A stretch of DNA of 19,464 nt from JAOUEA01 sp038249195 (GTDB lineage Bacteria; Actinomycetota; UBA4738; HRBIN12), in NCBI GenBank assembly GCA_038249195.1, contig JBBRWM010000015.1, positions 1 to 19,464 of the forward strand, written 5' to 3'. This document shows positions 7,458 to 14,784 of this stretch, piece by piece. The notes beneath the pieces are model-generated. The model made no database searches. It had not been told where the DNA came from and worked only from the letters and a program-made list of their open reading frames with translations. The position numbers were made by a program, and so were the translations under genes. The first letter of the stretch is position 1. The number at the start of each line of letters is the position of its first letter.

Positions 7458-8723
7458 CTAGATCACGCGGTCGCCGCTGGGAAGCTCGAGGCCCTCGAGG
7501 TGCCGGCGAACCATGTCGAGCGCGCCCTGCTCAGCCCAGCGTCGGACGCGCCCCCGTTCCCCGACGGCGACGTAGCGGCGCGTGTGCTTGGCGGCGTCGG
7601 CATCGAGTGCCAGCCAGACCGTGCCCGGGCTTGCTCCCCCATGCGGCTCGGGTCCGGCCGCCCCCGTCAGCGCGACCGCGATATCCGCGCCGAACAGCGA
7701 GCGGGCGCCCGCCGCCATCTCCTGCGCGCACGCGGCGCTGACGACGCCCGGACCCTCCAAGGTCGCCGACGAGACCCCGAGGACGTCCCGCTTGGCGGCC
7801 GCCGTGTAGACGACCGCCGACCCCAGGAAGTACGCCGAGGCACCGGCCACATCCGTGAGCCGCGCCGCCACGCCGCCGCCGGTAAGCGATTCGGCACAGG
7901 CGAGCGTGACCCCGTTCCCAACGAGCAGCCTGCCCACCGCCTGCTCGAGGGTCTCGTCCGCTTCCGTGAAGATCACGTCGCCCAGGCGGGCCTTGACCTC
8001 CGCGACGATCGGGGCGATCAGCAGCTCGGCCGCCTCGACCGAATCGGTCTTGGCGGTGACCCGCACCTTCACCTCCCCCGCCGAAGCGAGAAAGGCCACC
8101 GATGGGTTCGCGGTCGACTCGAAGAGGTCGGCCACTATCTCGGCCACTCGCGATTCGCCGATGCCGACGCAGCGGAGGACGCGCGAATACACCACGCCCG
8201 CCCCGACGGCCAGCACGAGCTCGGGCAGGATCGTTCCCTCCATCATCTCGACCATCTCGCTCGGCACACCAGGGACGGCGTAGATCCGGGCGCCGTCGAG
8301 CTCCGCGATCAGGCCGGGCGCCGATCCTTGCTCCGGCATGATGGTGCGTGCGTCGGCCGGAACGTCGGCCTGTCGGAGGTTGTTCGAGGGCATCGCCCCG
8401 CGGCCGAACCCCGCGAATCGCTCGCCCAGGAACCGCTCGATCTCCGGGTGGCGCGTCATCTGCGCTCCCATGGCCAGAGCCAGCGCGTCCCGCGTGATGT
8501 CGTCCTGTGTGGGACCGAGCCCACCGGTTACCAACACGACGTCGGAACGAGATGCGGCGAGGTGAAGGGTCCCCACGATCCGGTCGAGGTTGTCGCCCAC
8601 CACCTGGTGGTAGAGGACATCGGCCCCGATCTCCGCGAGGCGCTCGGACATCCATCGGGCGTTGGTGTTCGCGATCTGACCCAGCAGCAGTTCCGTCCCC
8701 ACGCCCACGATCTCGGCCCTCAT
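7458..8723 (-). CDS. cinA: CinA family protein (competence/damage-inducible, nicotinamide-nucleotide amidase)
   Basis: CinA proteins join an N-terminal MoaB/MogA-like domain (COG1058), linked to ADP-ribose pyrophosphatase activity, to a C-terminal PncC-type amidase that deamidates nicotinamide mononucleotide in pyridine-nucleotide recycling. The 421 residues show both. The first domain has GTELLLGQIANTN near the start, GGLGPTQDD (67-75) and VPGVP (150-154). The second has AESLTGGGVAARLTDVAGAS (277-296), a downstream conserved Tyr/Lys region (VVYTAAAKRDVLGV) and LTGAAGP (352-358). The length is typical of the full two-domain form. The ATG start at 8723 is preceded by AAGGGG. It heads the cinA-thpR pair, lies 25 bases downstream of the RodZ-like gene, and is probably read from that gene's promoter. 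Confidence 0.95.
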   Translation of the reverse strand: MRAEIVGVGTELLLGQIANTNARWMSERLAEIGADVLYHQVVGDNLDRIVGTLHLAASRSDVVLVTGGLGPTQDDITRDALALAMGAQMTRHPEIERFLGERFAGFGRGAMPSNNLRQADVPADARTIMPEQGSAPGLIAELDGARIYAVPGVPSEMVEMMEGTILPELVLAVGAGVVYSRVLRCVGIGESRVAEIVADLFESTANPSVAFLASAGEVKVRVTAKTDSVEAAELLIAPIVAEVKARLGDVIFTEADETLEQAVGRLLVGNGVTLACAESLTGGGVAARLTDVAGASAYFLGSAVVYTAAAKRDVLGVSSATLEGPGVVSAACAQEMAAGARSLFGADIAVALTGAAGPEPHGGASPGTVWLALDADAAKHTRRYVAVGERGRVRRWAEQGALDMVRRHLEGLELPSGDRVI

Positions 8724-8748
8724 GGCCCCGTCCCCTTATCTGCCGGCC

Positions 8749-9549
8749 TCACGCCGACGGCGTTGCAGACGACGATACGGACCCGGACGGGGAACCAGAC
8801 GGCGACGGTGAAGGAGACGGCGACGGCGACGGCCAGGCGCTCACGTGTGCGTACGTGAACGTCCGGCTCCACGGCTCCCCCGGCACCCCGGGCGTGCCGA
8901 GGTCGCGCCAGGACACCACGACCGCGACGGACCCGCCCGAGGCCAGCTCGACGCGGAGCTTCTCGACCGGCATGAATGAGCGCTCCTCGCCCCTGGTCAT
9001 CGAGAACGTCTCGGCGATCCCGTCCACGGTGACGGTCACCTCCGCGGGCCCCTGGGCCGTGAGCGAGGCGTCGAACGCCTGATCGCTGGGAACCGGCGAC
9101 TGCGTGCCCGTGGCGATCGCCGCGGGCGGTGGGGCGGAGTGATCGCGTGACAGCAACCCGAAGACGATCAGGACGAACACGACGAAGGCCGCCGCGATGA
9201 GCAGGAACCGCTGGTTGTCACGGATCCGCGTAGCGGCGATCGCCCGCTCCACGCGCCCGAGCCGCTCGGGAGGGGGCGGTGGCTGCGGATCGTCGGCGTG
9301 GCGGGCGTAGATGCTCATCACCCGGTCCGGGCTCAGCCCCAGGTAGCCGGCGTACGTGCGCAGGCAGGCCCGCGCGTAAACCTCGCCGCCCAGCGCGTCG
9401 AAATCCTCGTCCTCGAGCGCCTCGAGCTGATCCTTGCGGAGCTTCGTGTCTCGGGCGGCTCCCTCCAGCGTGAGGCCGCGATGTTCGCGGGCCTTGCGCA
9501 GCGCAGGACCGACCCCGATCACGCCGTCGTGGGAAGGTCGGCCGGCCAT
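8749..9549 (-). CDS. RodZ-like helix-turn-helix membrane protein
   Basis: The 266-residue protein has the RodZ architecture. A cytoplasmic Xre-type helix-turn-helix (about 13-82; GPALRKAREHRGLTLEGAA, then YARACLRTYAGYLGLS) is followed by a Pro-rich linker, one membrane segment (115-133, FLLIAAAFVVFVLIVFGLL) and an outside domain resembling DUF4115 (about 158-240). The tail after that is an unstructured Pro-Ser repeat (PSPSPSPSPSPS) ending in PSA. RodZ links MreB to the cell-wall elongation machinery in rods; in actinobacteria the role of this homologue, usually found beside cinA/ftsK, is less clear. A TATCAT hexamer eleven bases before ATG 9549 suggests a very short leader. It is divergent from ppa. 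Confidence 0.88.
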   Translation of the reverse strand: MAGRPSHDGVIGVGPALRKAREHRGLTLEGAARDTKLRKDQLEALEDEDFDALGGEVYARACLRTYAGYLGLSPDRVMSIYARHADDPQPPPPPERLGRVERAIAATRIRDNQRFLLIAAAFVVFVLIVFGLLSRDHSAPPPAAIATGTQSPVPSDQAFDASLTAQGPAEVTVTVDGIAETFSMTRGEERSFMPVEKLRVELASGGSVAVVVSWRDLGTPGVPGEPWSRTFTYAHVSAWPSPSPSPSPSPSGSPSGSVSSSATPSA

Positions 9550-9560
9550 GGGATACCGCG

Positions 9561-9566
9561 ATGATA
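9561..9566 (-). promoter_or_regulatory. Predicted -10 element of the RodZ-like gene
   Basis: TATCAT on the minus strand, eleven bases before ATG 9549. With transcription starting about seven bases after the hexamer, the leader would be only four or five bases, too short for a normal Shine-Dalgarno site, and none is seen. No clear -35 is visible. Confidence 0.45.
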
Positions 9567-9589
9567 GCGGCCCGCCCGGTACGCACCGT

Positions 9590-9595
9590 TACACT
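9590..9595 (+). promoter_or_regulatory. Predicted -10 element of ppa, near-leaderless
   Basis: TACACT lies eight bases before ATG 9604, and no Shine-Dalgarno site is present in the eight bases between. Transcription would start zero to two bases before the start codon, as in actinobacterial leaderless mRNAs. This is an inference from spacing and the TANNNT consensus. Confidence 0.5.
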
Positions 9596-9603
9596 CCCGA
9601 TCG

Positions 9604-10107
9604 ATGGACAGCGCGAGCGACCCCCTTGTCGTCGTCGTCGAGATCCCGAAGGGGTCCCGCAACAAATACGAAGTGGACCACCTGAGCGGGCAGATCTTCC
9701 TCGACCGGATGCTCTTCACGTCGATGCAGTACCCGGCCGACTACGGCTTCATCGACGGCACGCTCGGGCTCGACGGCGACCCCCTCGACGCACTGGTGTT
9801 CGTGGGCGAGCCGACCTTTCCGGGATGCCGGATCCGGGCGCGCCCCGTGGGGCTGTTCCGGATGCAGGACGAGAAAGGTGAGGACGAGAAGATCCTGTGC
9901 GTGCCGCTGCGCGACCCCCTGTGGTCGCAGGTGGCGGACCTGGAGGGCCTGCCGACCCCGCTGTTGAACGAGATCGAGCATTTCTTCCAGGTGTACAAGG
10001 ACCTGGAGGGACACAAGGTGGCCACCGACGGCTATGAGGACCGAGCGAGCGCGATCCACGTGATCCACGAGGCCTTCGCCCGAGCCAGCGAACATGCGGC
10101 GACGTGA
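9604..10107 (+). CDS. ppa: Inorganic diphosphatase
   Basis: This is a family I soluble pyrophosphatase that hydrolyses PPi to two phosphates, pulling biosynthetic reactions forward. The 167 residues are the usual prokaryotic length. They contain EIPKGSRNKYEVD (13-25, substrate Lys/Arg/Glu), YPADYGFIDGTLG (43-55), the family signature DGDPLDAL (57-64) with its metal-binding aspartates, and the C-terminal GHKVATDGYEDRASA block with the conserved Lys. ATG 9604 is fixed by the divergent neighbour and by the -10 hexamer just upstream. Expression is probably from a leaderless transcript. The gene stands alone or with the small unknown gene downstream, which appears to have its own promoter. Confidence 0.97.
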   Translation: MDSASDPLVVVVEIPKGSRNKYEVDHLSGQIFLDRMLFTSMQYPADYGFIDGTLGLDGDPLDALVFVGEPTFPGCRIRARPVGLFRMQDEKGEDEKILCVPLRDPLWSQVADLEGLPTPLLNEIEHFFQVYKDLEGHKVATDGYEDRASAIHVIHEAFARASEHAAT

Positions 10108-10115
10108 GGATCCCG

Positions 10116-10136
10116 ACGGCGGCTGGCGTGCGCCGT
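10116..10136 (+). terminator. Hairpin downstream of ppa
   Basis: ACGGCG and CGCCGT form a 6-base stem with a 9-base loop starting nine bases after the ppa stop. There is no T-run, so it is a weak candidate for termination. Confidence 0.25.
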
Positions 10137-10204
10137 GAGAGCGCCCTCGGTCTAGGTCGCAAGACCCGGACTTCCAGCCTTCCGGCCCCTGTGCGACCCC
10201 CGAA

Positions 10205-10224
10205 CGGGTGATTAGTCTCACCCG
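10205..10224 (+). promoter_or_regulatory. Palindrome overlapping a possible -10 upstream of a small unknown gene
   Basis: CGGGTGA-TTAGTC-TCACCCG is a perfect 7-base-arm inverted repeat. A TANNNT match, TAGTCT (10213-10218), lies in its centre, and a GGGGGGA ribosome binding site and ATG 10241 follow. This layout would suit an operator or an RNA hairpin near the 5' end of the transcript. The function is inference. Confidence 0.4.
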
Positions 10225-10240
10225 AGCGGGGGGACGCCGA

Positions 10241-10648
10241 ATGGAGCCCGAAGTGTACGACGTGAACGACGTGAACCAGGTGACGTGGCAGGTGTCGCCG
10301 CTGTCCTCGGTGCACGAACCCCTGACCCAACCCAGCGCATTGTCGGAAGGCCCGGTGAAGTTCCTGCTCGTCTCCGGACAGCTGGACGACGGTCGATGGG
10401 GGCTGGTCGGCGCTTACTGGTTGTCGATCGATGCCGAGCGGGGCGGCTTCGTGGTGTGCCCGGAGGCGATCTGGTCCGGCAGCGAACTCGTGCGGAGCTT
10501 CCGCAGCGCCCGATCGCGAGATTGGTGCGCGGAAGACATCTACGACTACTGGCGAGCCCAGGTCGGCATGGCCGGCAGGTTCATGATCGACCCGCAGCAG
10601 CACGCCGACACCCTGTTCCACGTGGCGCGGCGCGTCGGCGCGCTCTGA
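10241..10648 (+). CDS. Small soluble protein of unknown function
   Basis: I do not recognise this 135-residue protein. It begins MEPEVYDVNDVNQVTWQ, with a DVN repeat encoded by two tandem gacgtgaac units. It then has a strand-rich part (KFLLVSGQLDDGRWGLVGAYWLSIDAERGGFVVCPEAIW) and a charged helical C-terminal half containing RSRDWCAEDIYDYWRAQ. It has no signal peptide or membrane segment, and two cysteines. I chose ATG 10241 because GGGGGGA precedes it by six or seven bases; the frame is also open to GTG 10208, which overlaps a probable promoter palindrome. Codon use matches the neighbours, which supports a real gene. It lies between ppa and the convergent ftsK, six bases from the latter. Confidence 0.75.
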   Translation: MEPEVYDVNDVNQVTWQVSPLSSVHEPLTQPSALSEGPVKFLLVSGQLDDGRWGLVGAYWLSIDAERGGFVVCPEAIWSGSELVRSFRSARSRDWCAEDIYDYWRAQVGMAGRFMIDPQQHADTLFHVARRVGAL

Positions 10649-10654
10649 GTGGGC

Positions 10655-13036
10655 TCAGGCGTCGCGGCGCTCCTGCCAGTCCTCCGGCGTGAGCAGCACG
10701 TCCCGCGCTTTCGACCCTTGCCCGGGACCCACGATCGCTTGCTCCTCGAGCAGGTCCATGAGGCGACCCGCGCGCGCGAAGCCCACCTTGAGTTTGCGTT
10801 GCAGCATCGATGTCGATCCGAGCTGGGAGCGGATCACCAGGTCGGCGGCCTGATCCAAGAGGTCGTCGACCTGGCCCAGGACGCCGCCGCCCGCGAACTC
10901 TGACTCGGTGGGCGGGAGTCCCAGCCCCTCGATGCTCTGCTCGTAGACGACCTCCCGCCGCGTGCGGATGAAGCCGGTGATCGCCCGGATCTCCCCTTCG
11001 GTGACCCAGGCACCCTGCAAGCGCGAGGGCTTCGAGGCGTTCGCGGGCGCGTAGAGCATGTCGCCGTGGCCCACGAGCTTCTCGGCTCCGTTCTGATCCA
11101 GCACGACGCGCGAGTCCGCCTGCGAGGACGTCATCAGGGCGATGCGGCTGGGGATGTTGGCCTTGATGAGGCCCGTGACCACGTCCACGCTGGGACGCTG
11201 GGTCGCCACCACGAGGTGGATGCCCACCGCGCGCGCCATCTGCGCGATCCTACAGATCGCGTCCTCGACGTCGCGCGGCGCCACCATCATGAGGTCGGCG
11301 AGCTCGTCGATCACCACCACGATGAACGGCATGTGCTCGTAGCGGTCCTCGAGTCCCAGAGGCAGCCGAAGCGTGCCGGCCTTCAACCCTTCCTCGTACC
11401 CGTCGATGTCGCGCACGCCCACCGTGGCGAGCGTCTCGTAGCGCAGCTCCATCTCGCGGCAGATCCACTTCAGGGCCTCCGCCGCCCGTTTGGGGTGGAC
11501 GATCACGGGGCTGAGCAGATGCGGGACCTCAGCGAAGTGCGACATCTCCACCCGCTTGGGATCGATCAGCACCAGGCGCACGTCGTCGGGAGTGGTTCGC
11601 AAGAGCAGCGAGGAGATGAAGCAGTTCACCAGGCTCGACTTGCCGGCGCCCGTCGCGCCCGCGATGAGCACGTGCGGCATGTTCGCGAGGTTCACCATCT
11701 GCGCGGCTCCGTGGATGTCTTTGCCCAGCGCGACGGACAGGGGATGGACGTCCTCGCGCGCCTGCTTCGAGCGGAGGATGTCTCCCAGCATCACGAAGTC
11801 CCGGTGCTGGTTCGGCACCTCGATGCCGATGGCGGAGCGACCCGGGATCGGCGCGATGATGCGCACGTCGGGGGTGGCGAGCGCGTAGGCGATGTCGCTC
11901 GAGAGGTTCAGGACCTTGTTGACCTTGGTTCCCGGCGCCACCTCCACCTCGTACATGGTGACCGTGGGCCCGCGGTGCGCGGCCACGACCCGCGCGTCCA
12001 CGCCGAACGTGGTGAGGGTGAGCCCGAGCGCCTCCATGACCCGCGCCTCGTCCTTCCCGTCGTTCGTGGAGGGGGGCGCGGTGCGCAGGAGGTCGAGGGG
12101 AGGGAGTTGGTAGGGGCCGGCGGCCGTGGTCACCGTCCGCGGCCTGGCGGCCTTTGCCGGAGCCTCGCGGGGCGGTGCCTCAGGAGGGTCCGACTCCTCC
12201 GAGGGGGCCAGCATGGACGGCGGAGGTGGCCCGGCGTCCGGCACGACCACGAGGCTCTCGTGAAGGCCGAGGGCCTCCAGCATGGCCTGCTTGCGCCGCG
12301 ACGGCTTCTTCGGTTCGTCCGGTTCCTCCGATCCCAGGGGCGGGCGTTGGGGATCCGGGCCCCGACCCGACTTCGGTTCGCGGGTGTGCAGGGTGCCGAC
12401 GAACGCCCCCAGGCGCTCGTTCATCCGGGCGAACGAGGTGCCGGTGAACACCAAGAGACCGAGGAAGGCGAGCCCCGCGTCGATGATCGCGGCGCCGTAG
12501 ACGGAGACCACCCGTGATAGGGGGTAGGCCGCCAGGGCCCCGGCCAGGCCGCCCGCGTCGGCGAGGCCCGCGACGCGCTTGGTATCCGCGTAAGGCGCGA
12601 ACGGGCTCGGGTTCCCGCGCGCGAGCGAGACCAATCCGAGCGCACCGAGCGCCAGCATCGAGAACCCGATGAACATCCGGACACGCGCCTCGCGATCGAG
12701 GTCGCGGAGCAGGACGATCCCCCAGTACACGCCCACCACGGGGAACACGTACGCCCCCAGGCCGAACGCGGCGTGCAGGCCCTTGGAGATGCCGTTGCCG
12801 ACCGGCCCCGCGGCGTCGAGCCAGACGCTCAGGACCGACAGCAGCGCGAGCACGACGAGACCGATCCCCGCGGCGTCGCGTGCGTGCGGGGAAAGGATCT
12901 GCCGCGTGGGCGTCCGCGGGCGGCCCTTCGGCGACCGCTTCTTCTTGGATGTCGGCCTGCGCCCTCGGGCGGGGGACTTGCGGGTGGATGTCGAGCGCGA
13001 CGATGAACGCCGCGACGGGGAAGTCTTCGTGGCCAT
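10655..13036 (-). CDS. ftsK: DNA translocase FtsK
   Basis: FtsK/SpoIIIE is the septum-located hexameric ATPase that pumps chromosomal DNA during division. The 793 residues begin with a very basic Ser/Lys/Arg stretch (1-45). Four or so membrane segments follow (about 54-73, 90-111, 121-138, 180-200), then a Pro-rich linker (about 220-330). The motor has Walker A GATGAGKSS (460-468), Walker B FIVVVIDELADLMM (571-584) and ATQRPSVDVVTG (611-622). The C-terminal gamma winged helix (about 722-785, DDLLDQAADLVIRSQLGSTSMLQRKLKVGFARAGRLMD in pieces) reads polarity sites on DNA. The length is typical for actinobacterial FtsK. The ATG start at 13036 has no Shine-Dalgarno site; a CATGCT hexamer lies six bases before it. 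rnj is immediately upstream, separated by a strong hairpin. Confidence 0.97.
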   Translation of the reverse strand: MATKTSPSRRSSSRSTSTRKSPARGRRPTSKKKRSPKGRPRTPTRQILSPHARDAAGIGLVVLALLSVLSVWLDAAGPVGNGISKGLHAAFGLGAYVFPVVGVYWGIVLLRDLDREARVRMFIGFSMLALGALGLVSLARGNPSPFAPYADTKRVAGLADAGGLAGALAAYPLSRVVSVYGAAIIDAGLAFLGLLVFTGTSFARMNERLGAFVGTLHTREPKSGRGPDPQRPPLGSEEPDEPKKPSRRKQAMLEALGLHESLVVVPDAGPPPPSMLAPSEESDPPEAPPREAPAKAARPRTVTTAAGPYQLPPLDLLRTAPPSTNDGKDEARVMEALGLTLTTFGVDARVVAAHRGPTVTMYEVEVAPGTKVNKVLNLSSDIAYALATPDVRIIAPIPGRSAIGIEVPNQHRDFVMLGDILRSKQAREDVHPLSVALGKDIHGAAQMVNLANMPHVLIAGATGAGKSSLVNCFISSLLLRTTPDDVRLVLIDPKRVEMSHFAEVPHLLSPVIVHPKRAAEALKWICREMELRYETLATVGVRDIDGYEEGLKAGTLRLPLGLEDRYEHMPFIVVVIDELADLMMVAPRDVEDAICRIAQMARAVGIHLVVATQRPSVDVVTGLIKANIPSRIALMTSSQADSRVVLDQNGAEKLVGHGDMLYAPANASKPSRLQGAWVTEGEIRAITGFIRTRREVVYEQSIEGLGLPPTESEFAGGGVLGQVDDLLDQAADLVIRSQLGSTSMLQRKLKVGFARAGRLMDLLEEQAIVGPGQGSKARDVLLTPEDWQERRDA

Positions 13037-13079
13037 GGCGCCAGCATGACGGGTTCTGCCGACGAGGCAAGCAGCCGAA

Positions 13080-13099
13080 CCCGCGCGCGGCCGCGCGGG
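13080..13099 (-). terminator. Strong GC hairpin between rnj and ftsK
   Basis: The arms CCCGCGCG and CGCGCGGG flank a 4-base centre, giving a perfect 8-base stem that starts five bases after the rnj stop. It lacks a U-tract, as many high-GC actinobacterial terminators do. It probably ends or reduces dapA-rnj transcription before ftsK. Confidence 0.5.
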
Positions 13100-13104
13100 A
13101 GGCC

Positions 13105-14784
13105 TCAGACCTCCATGATCACGGGCAGGATCACCGGCTTGCGCTGGGTGACCTCGTTGAAGTAGCGCCCTAGGACCCGGCGGATGTTCTGCTGGAGGGC
13201 AGAGCGATCCACCACGTCGGCGTCTGCGCTGTCGGCTATGGACGCCACCACCCGAACGCGCGCCTCTTCGAGGATGTCCATGGACGTCTCCTCGTAGACG
13301 AACCCCCGGTTCACGATATCCGGGCCGCTCACCAGCGCGCCGGTCTGGGAGTCCACCGTTACGACCACCACGACGACGCCGTCGCCGGCGAGCTTGCGAC
13401 GGTCGCGCAGAACCTCGCCTCCCACGTCCCCGATGCCGAGCCCGTCCACGAAGGTCATGCCCGCCTGTACTCGATCGATCTTCTCCACGCGCGCCCCGAC
13501 CTCGACCACGTCGCCGTCCTCGCAGATGATCACGTGGTCATGCGGGATCCCCACCTCCTCCGCCAGGCGGGCGTGATGCTGGAGGTGGCGGCGCTCGCCG
13601 TGGACCGGGATGAACCACCGCGGACGCACGAGCGAGAGCATGAGCCGCAGCTCTTCGGCCGCCGCGTGGCCGCTCGCGTGCACCGGATCGGCCGGCATGT
13701 GATACACGTCGGCGCCCGTGCGATACAGCGCATCGACGACGCGGTGGATCGCCGGCTCGTTCCCCGGGATCAGGCTCGAGGAGAGCACGACGGTGTCCCC
13801 TCCCTGGAGCTTCACCCACTTGTGCTGACGGCTGGCCATGAGGCTGAGCGCCGAATAGGGTTCTCCCTGCGATCCCGTGCAGATCACCACGACGCGGCCC
13901 GGGTCGAGATCCTTGACCTCCTCGATGTCCACCACATCGCGTTCGTCGACCTTGAGGAGCCCGAGCTCGCGGGCGGCCCGAACGCTGGTGTGCATGGAGC
14001 GCCCCAGGAACGCGACCACGCGCCCGTCCGCCACGGCGGCCGTCACGATCTGTTGGATCCGATGGATGTGGCTGGAGAAGCACGCGGCGACCACGATGTT
14101 GGGAGCGTTCGCGATGATGCGCTGCACCACGGGACCGACGGTTCGTTCCGAGGAGGTATAGCCCGGCTCCTCGGCGTTGGTGGAGTCCGAGAGCAGGAGG
14201 TGCACGCCGGCGCCGCTGGCCTCCTCGGCGAGTCCGTGCAGGTCGGTGGGCCGCCCGTCGAGCGGGGTTTGGTCGATCTTGAAGTCCCCCGTGTGCAAGA
14301 TCGTGCCGAAGGGGGAATCGACGGCGACGGCCATGCCGTCGGGGATCGAGTGCGTCACGCGGAGGAACCGCATCGCGAAGGGGCCGGCCGAGGCGCCCTC
14401 GCCCGGCACGGCCGTCCGCAGCTCGGCTCGGTCGAGGACCCCGTGCTCCTCGAGCTTGCCGCGGAGCAGGGCGAGCGTGAACGGCGTGCCGTACACGGGC
14501 ACCACGTCCTGGAGCTCCCGCAGCAGGTAGGCGAGCGCCCCGATGTGGTCCTCATGGCCATGGGTGAGCACGACCGCCTCCACGTCGCGCGCCCGCTTCC
14601 GGACGAAGTCGAAGTCCGGGAGCACCAGGTCGATGCCGGGCATGTCGCCCGAGGGGAACGACAGTCCCACATCCACGATGAGCAGACGGCCGCGCATCTC
14701 GATGGCGGCCATGTTCCGGCCGACCTCCCCGACGCCTCCCAGGAAGATGACGCGGGCGGGCGCGGTGTCAGAGGAGACCGGCAT
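13105..14784 (-). CDS. rnj: Ribonuclease J
   Basis: RNase J is a metallo-beta-lactamase/beta-CASP nuclease with 5'-3' exonuclease and endonuclease activity in mRNA turnover and rRNA maturation. The 559 residues include the zinc motif HGHEDH (75-80), a third histidine in VTHSIPDG, GDFKID (166-171), the beta-CASP region with DSTNAEEPGYTSSE (about 200), the HASGHA block and PVHGERRHL, then the C-terminal domain. The length is typical. ATG 14784 is the only reasonable start. It lies inside the end of dapA (17-base overlap), with GGAGG touching the start codon, so coupled translation with dapA is likely. The dapA-rnj pairing is a common actinobacterial arrangement. Confidence 0.97.
   Translation of the reverse strand: MPVSSDTAPARVIFLGGVGEVGRNMAAIEMRGRLLIVDVGLSFPSGDMPGIDLVLPDFDFVRKRARDVEAVVLTHGHEDHIGALAYLLRELQDVVPVYGTPFTLALLRGKLEEHGVLDRAELRTAVPGEGASAGPFAMRFLRVTHSIPDGMAVAVDSPFGTILHTGDFKIDQTPLDGRPTDLHGLAEEASGAGVHLLLSDSTNAEEPGYTSSERTVGPVVQRIIANAPNIVVAACFSSHIHRIQQIVTAAVADGRVVAFLGRSMHTSVRAARELGLLKVDERDVVDIEEVKDLDPGRVVVICTGSQGEPYSALSLMASRQHKWVKLQGGDTVVLSSSLIPGNEPAIHRVVDALYRTGADVYHMPADPVHASGHAAAEELRLMLSLVRPRWFIPVHGERRHLQHHARLAEEVGIPHDHVIICEDGDVVEVGARVEKIDRVQAGMTFVDGLGIGDVGGEVLRDRRKLAGDGVVVVVVTVDSQTGALVSGPDIVNRGFVYEETSMDILEEARVRVVASIADSADADVVDRSALQQNIRRVLGRYFNEVTQRKPVILPVIMEV

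Noticed and set aside
7311..8858. 515-codon plus-strand frame opposite cinA
   Set aside because: Antisense shadow of cinA in GC-rich DNA; no recognisable domain and no ribosome binding site.
11066..12517. 483-codon plus-strand frame opposite ftsK
   Set aside because: His/Arg/Asp-rich antisense shadow of ftsK.
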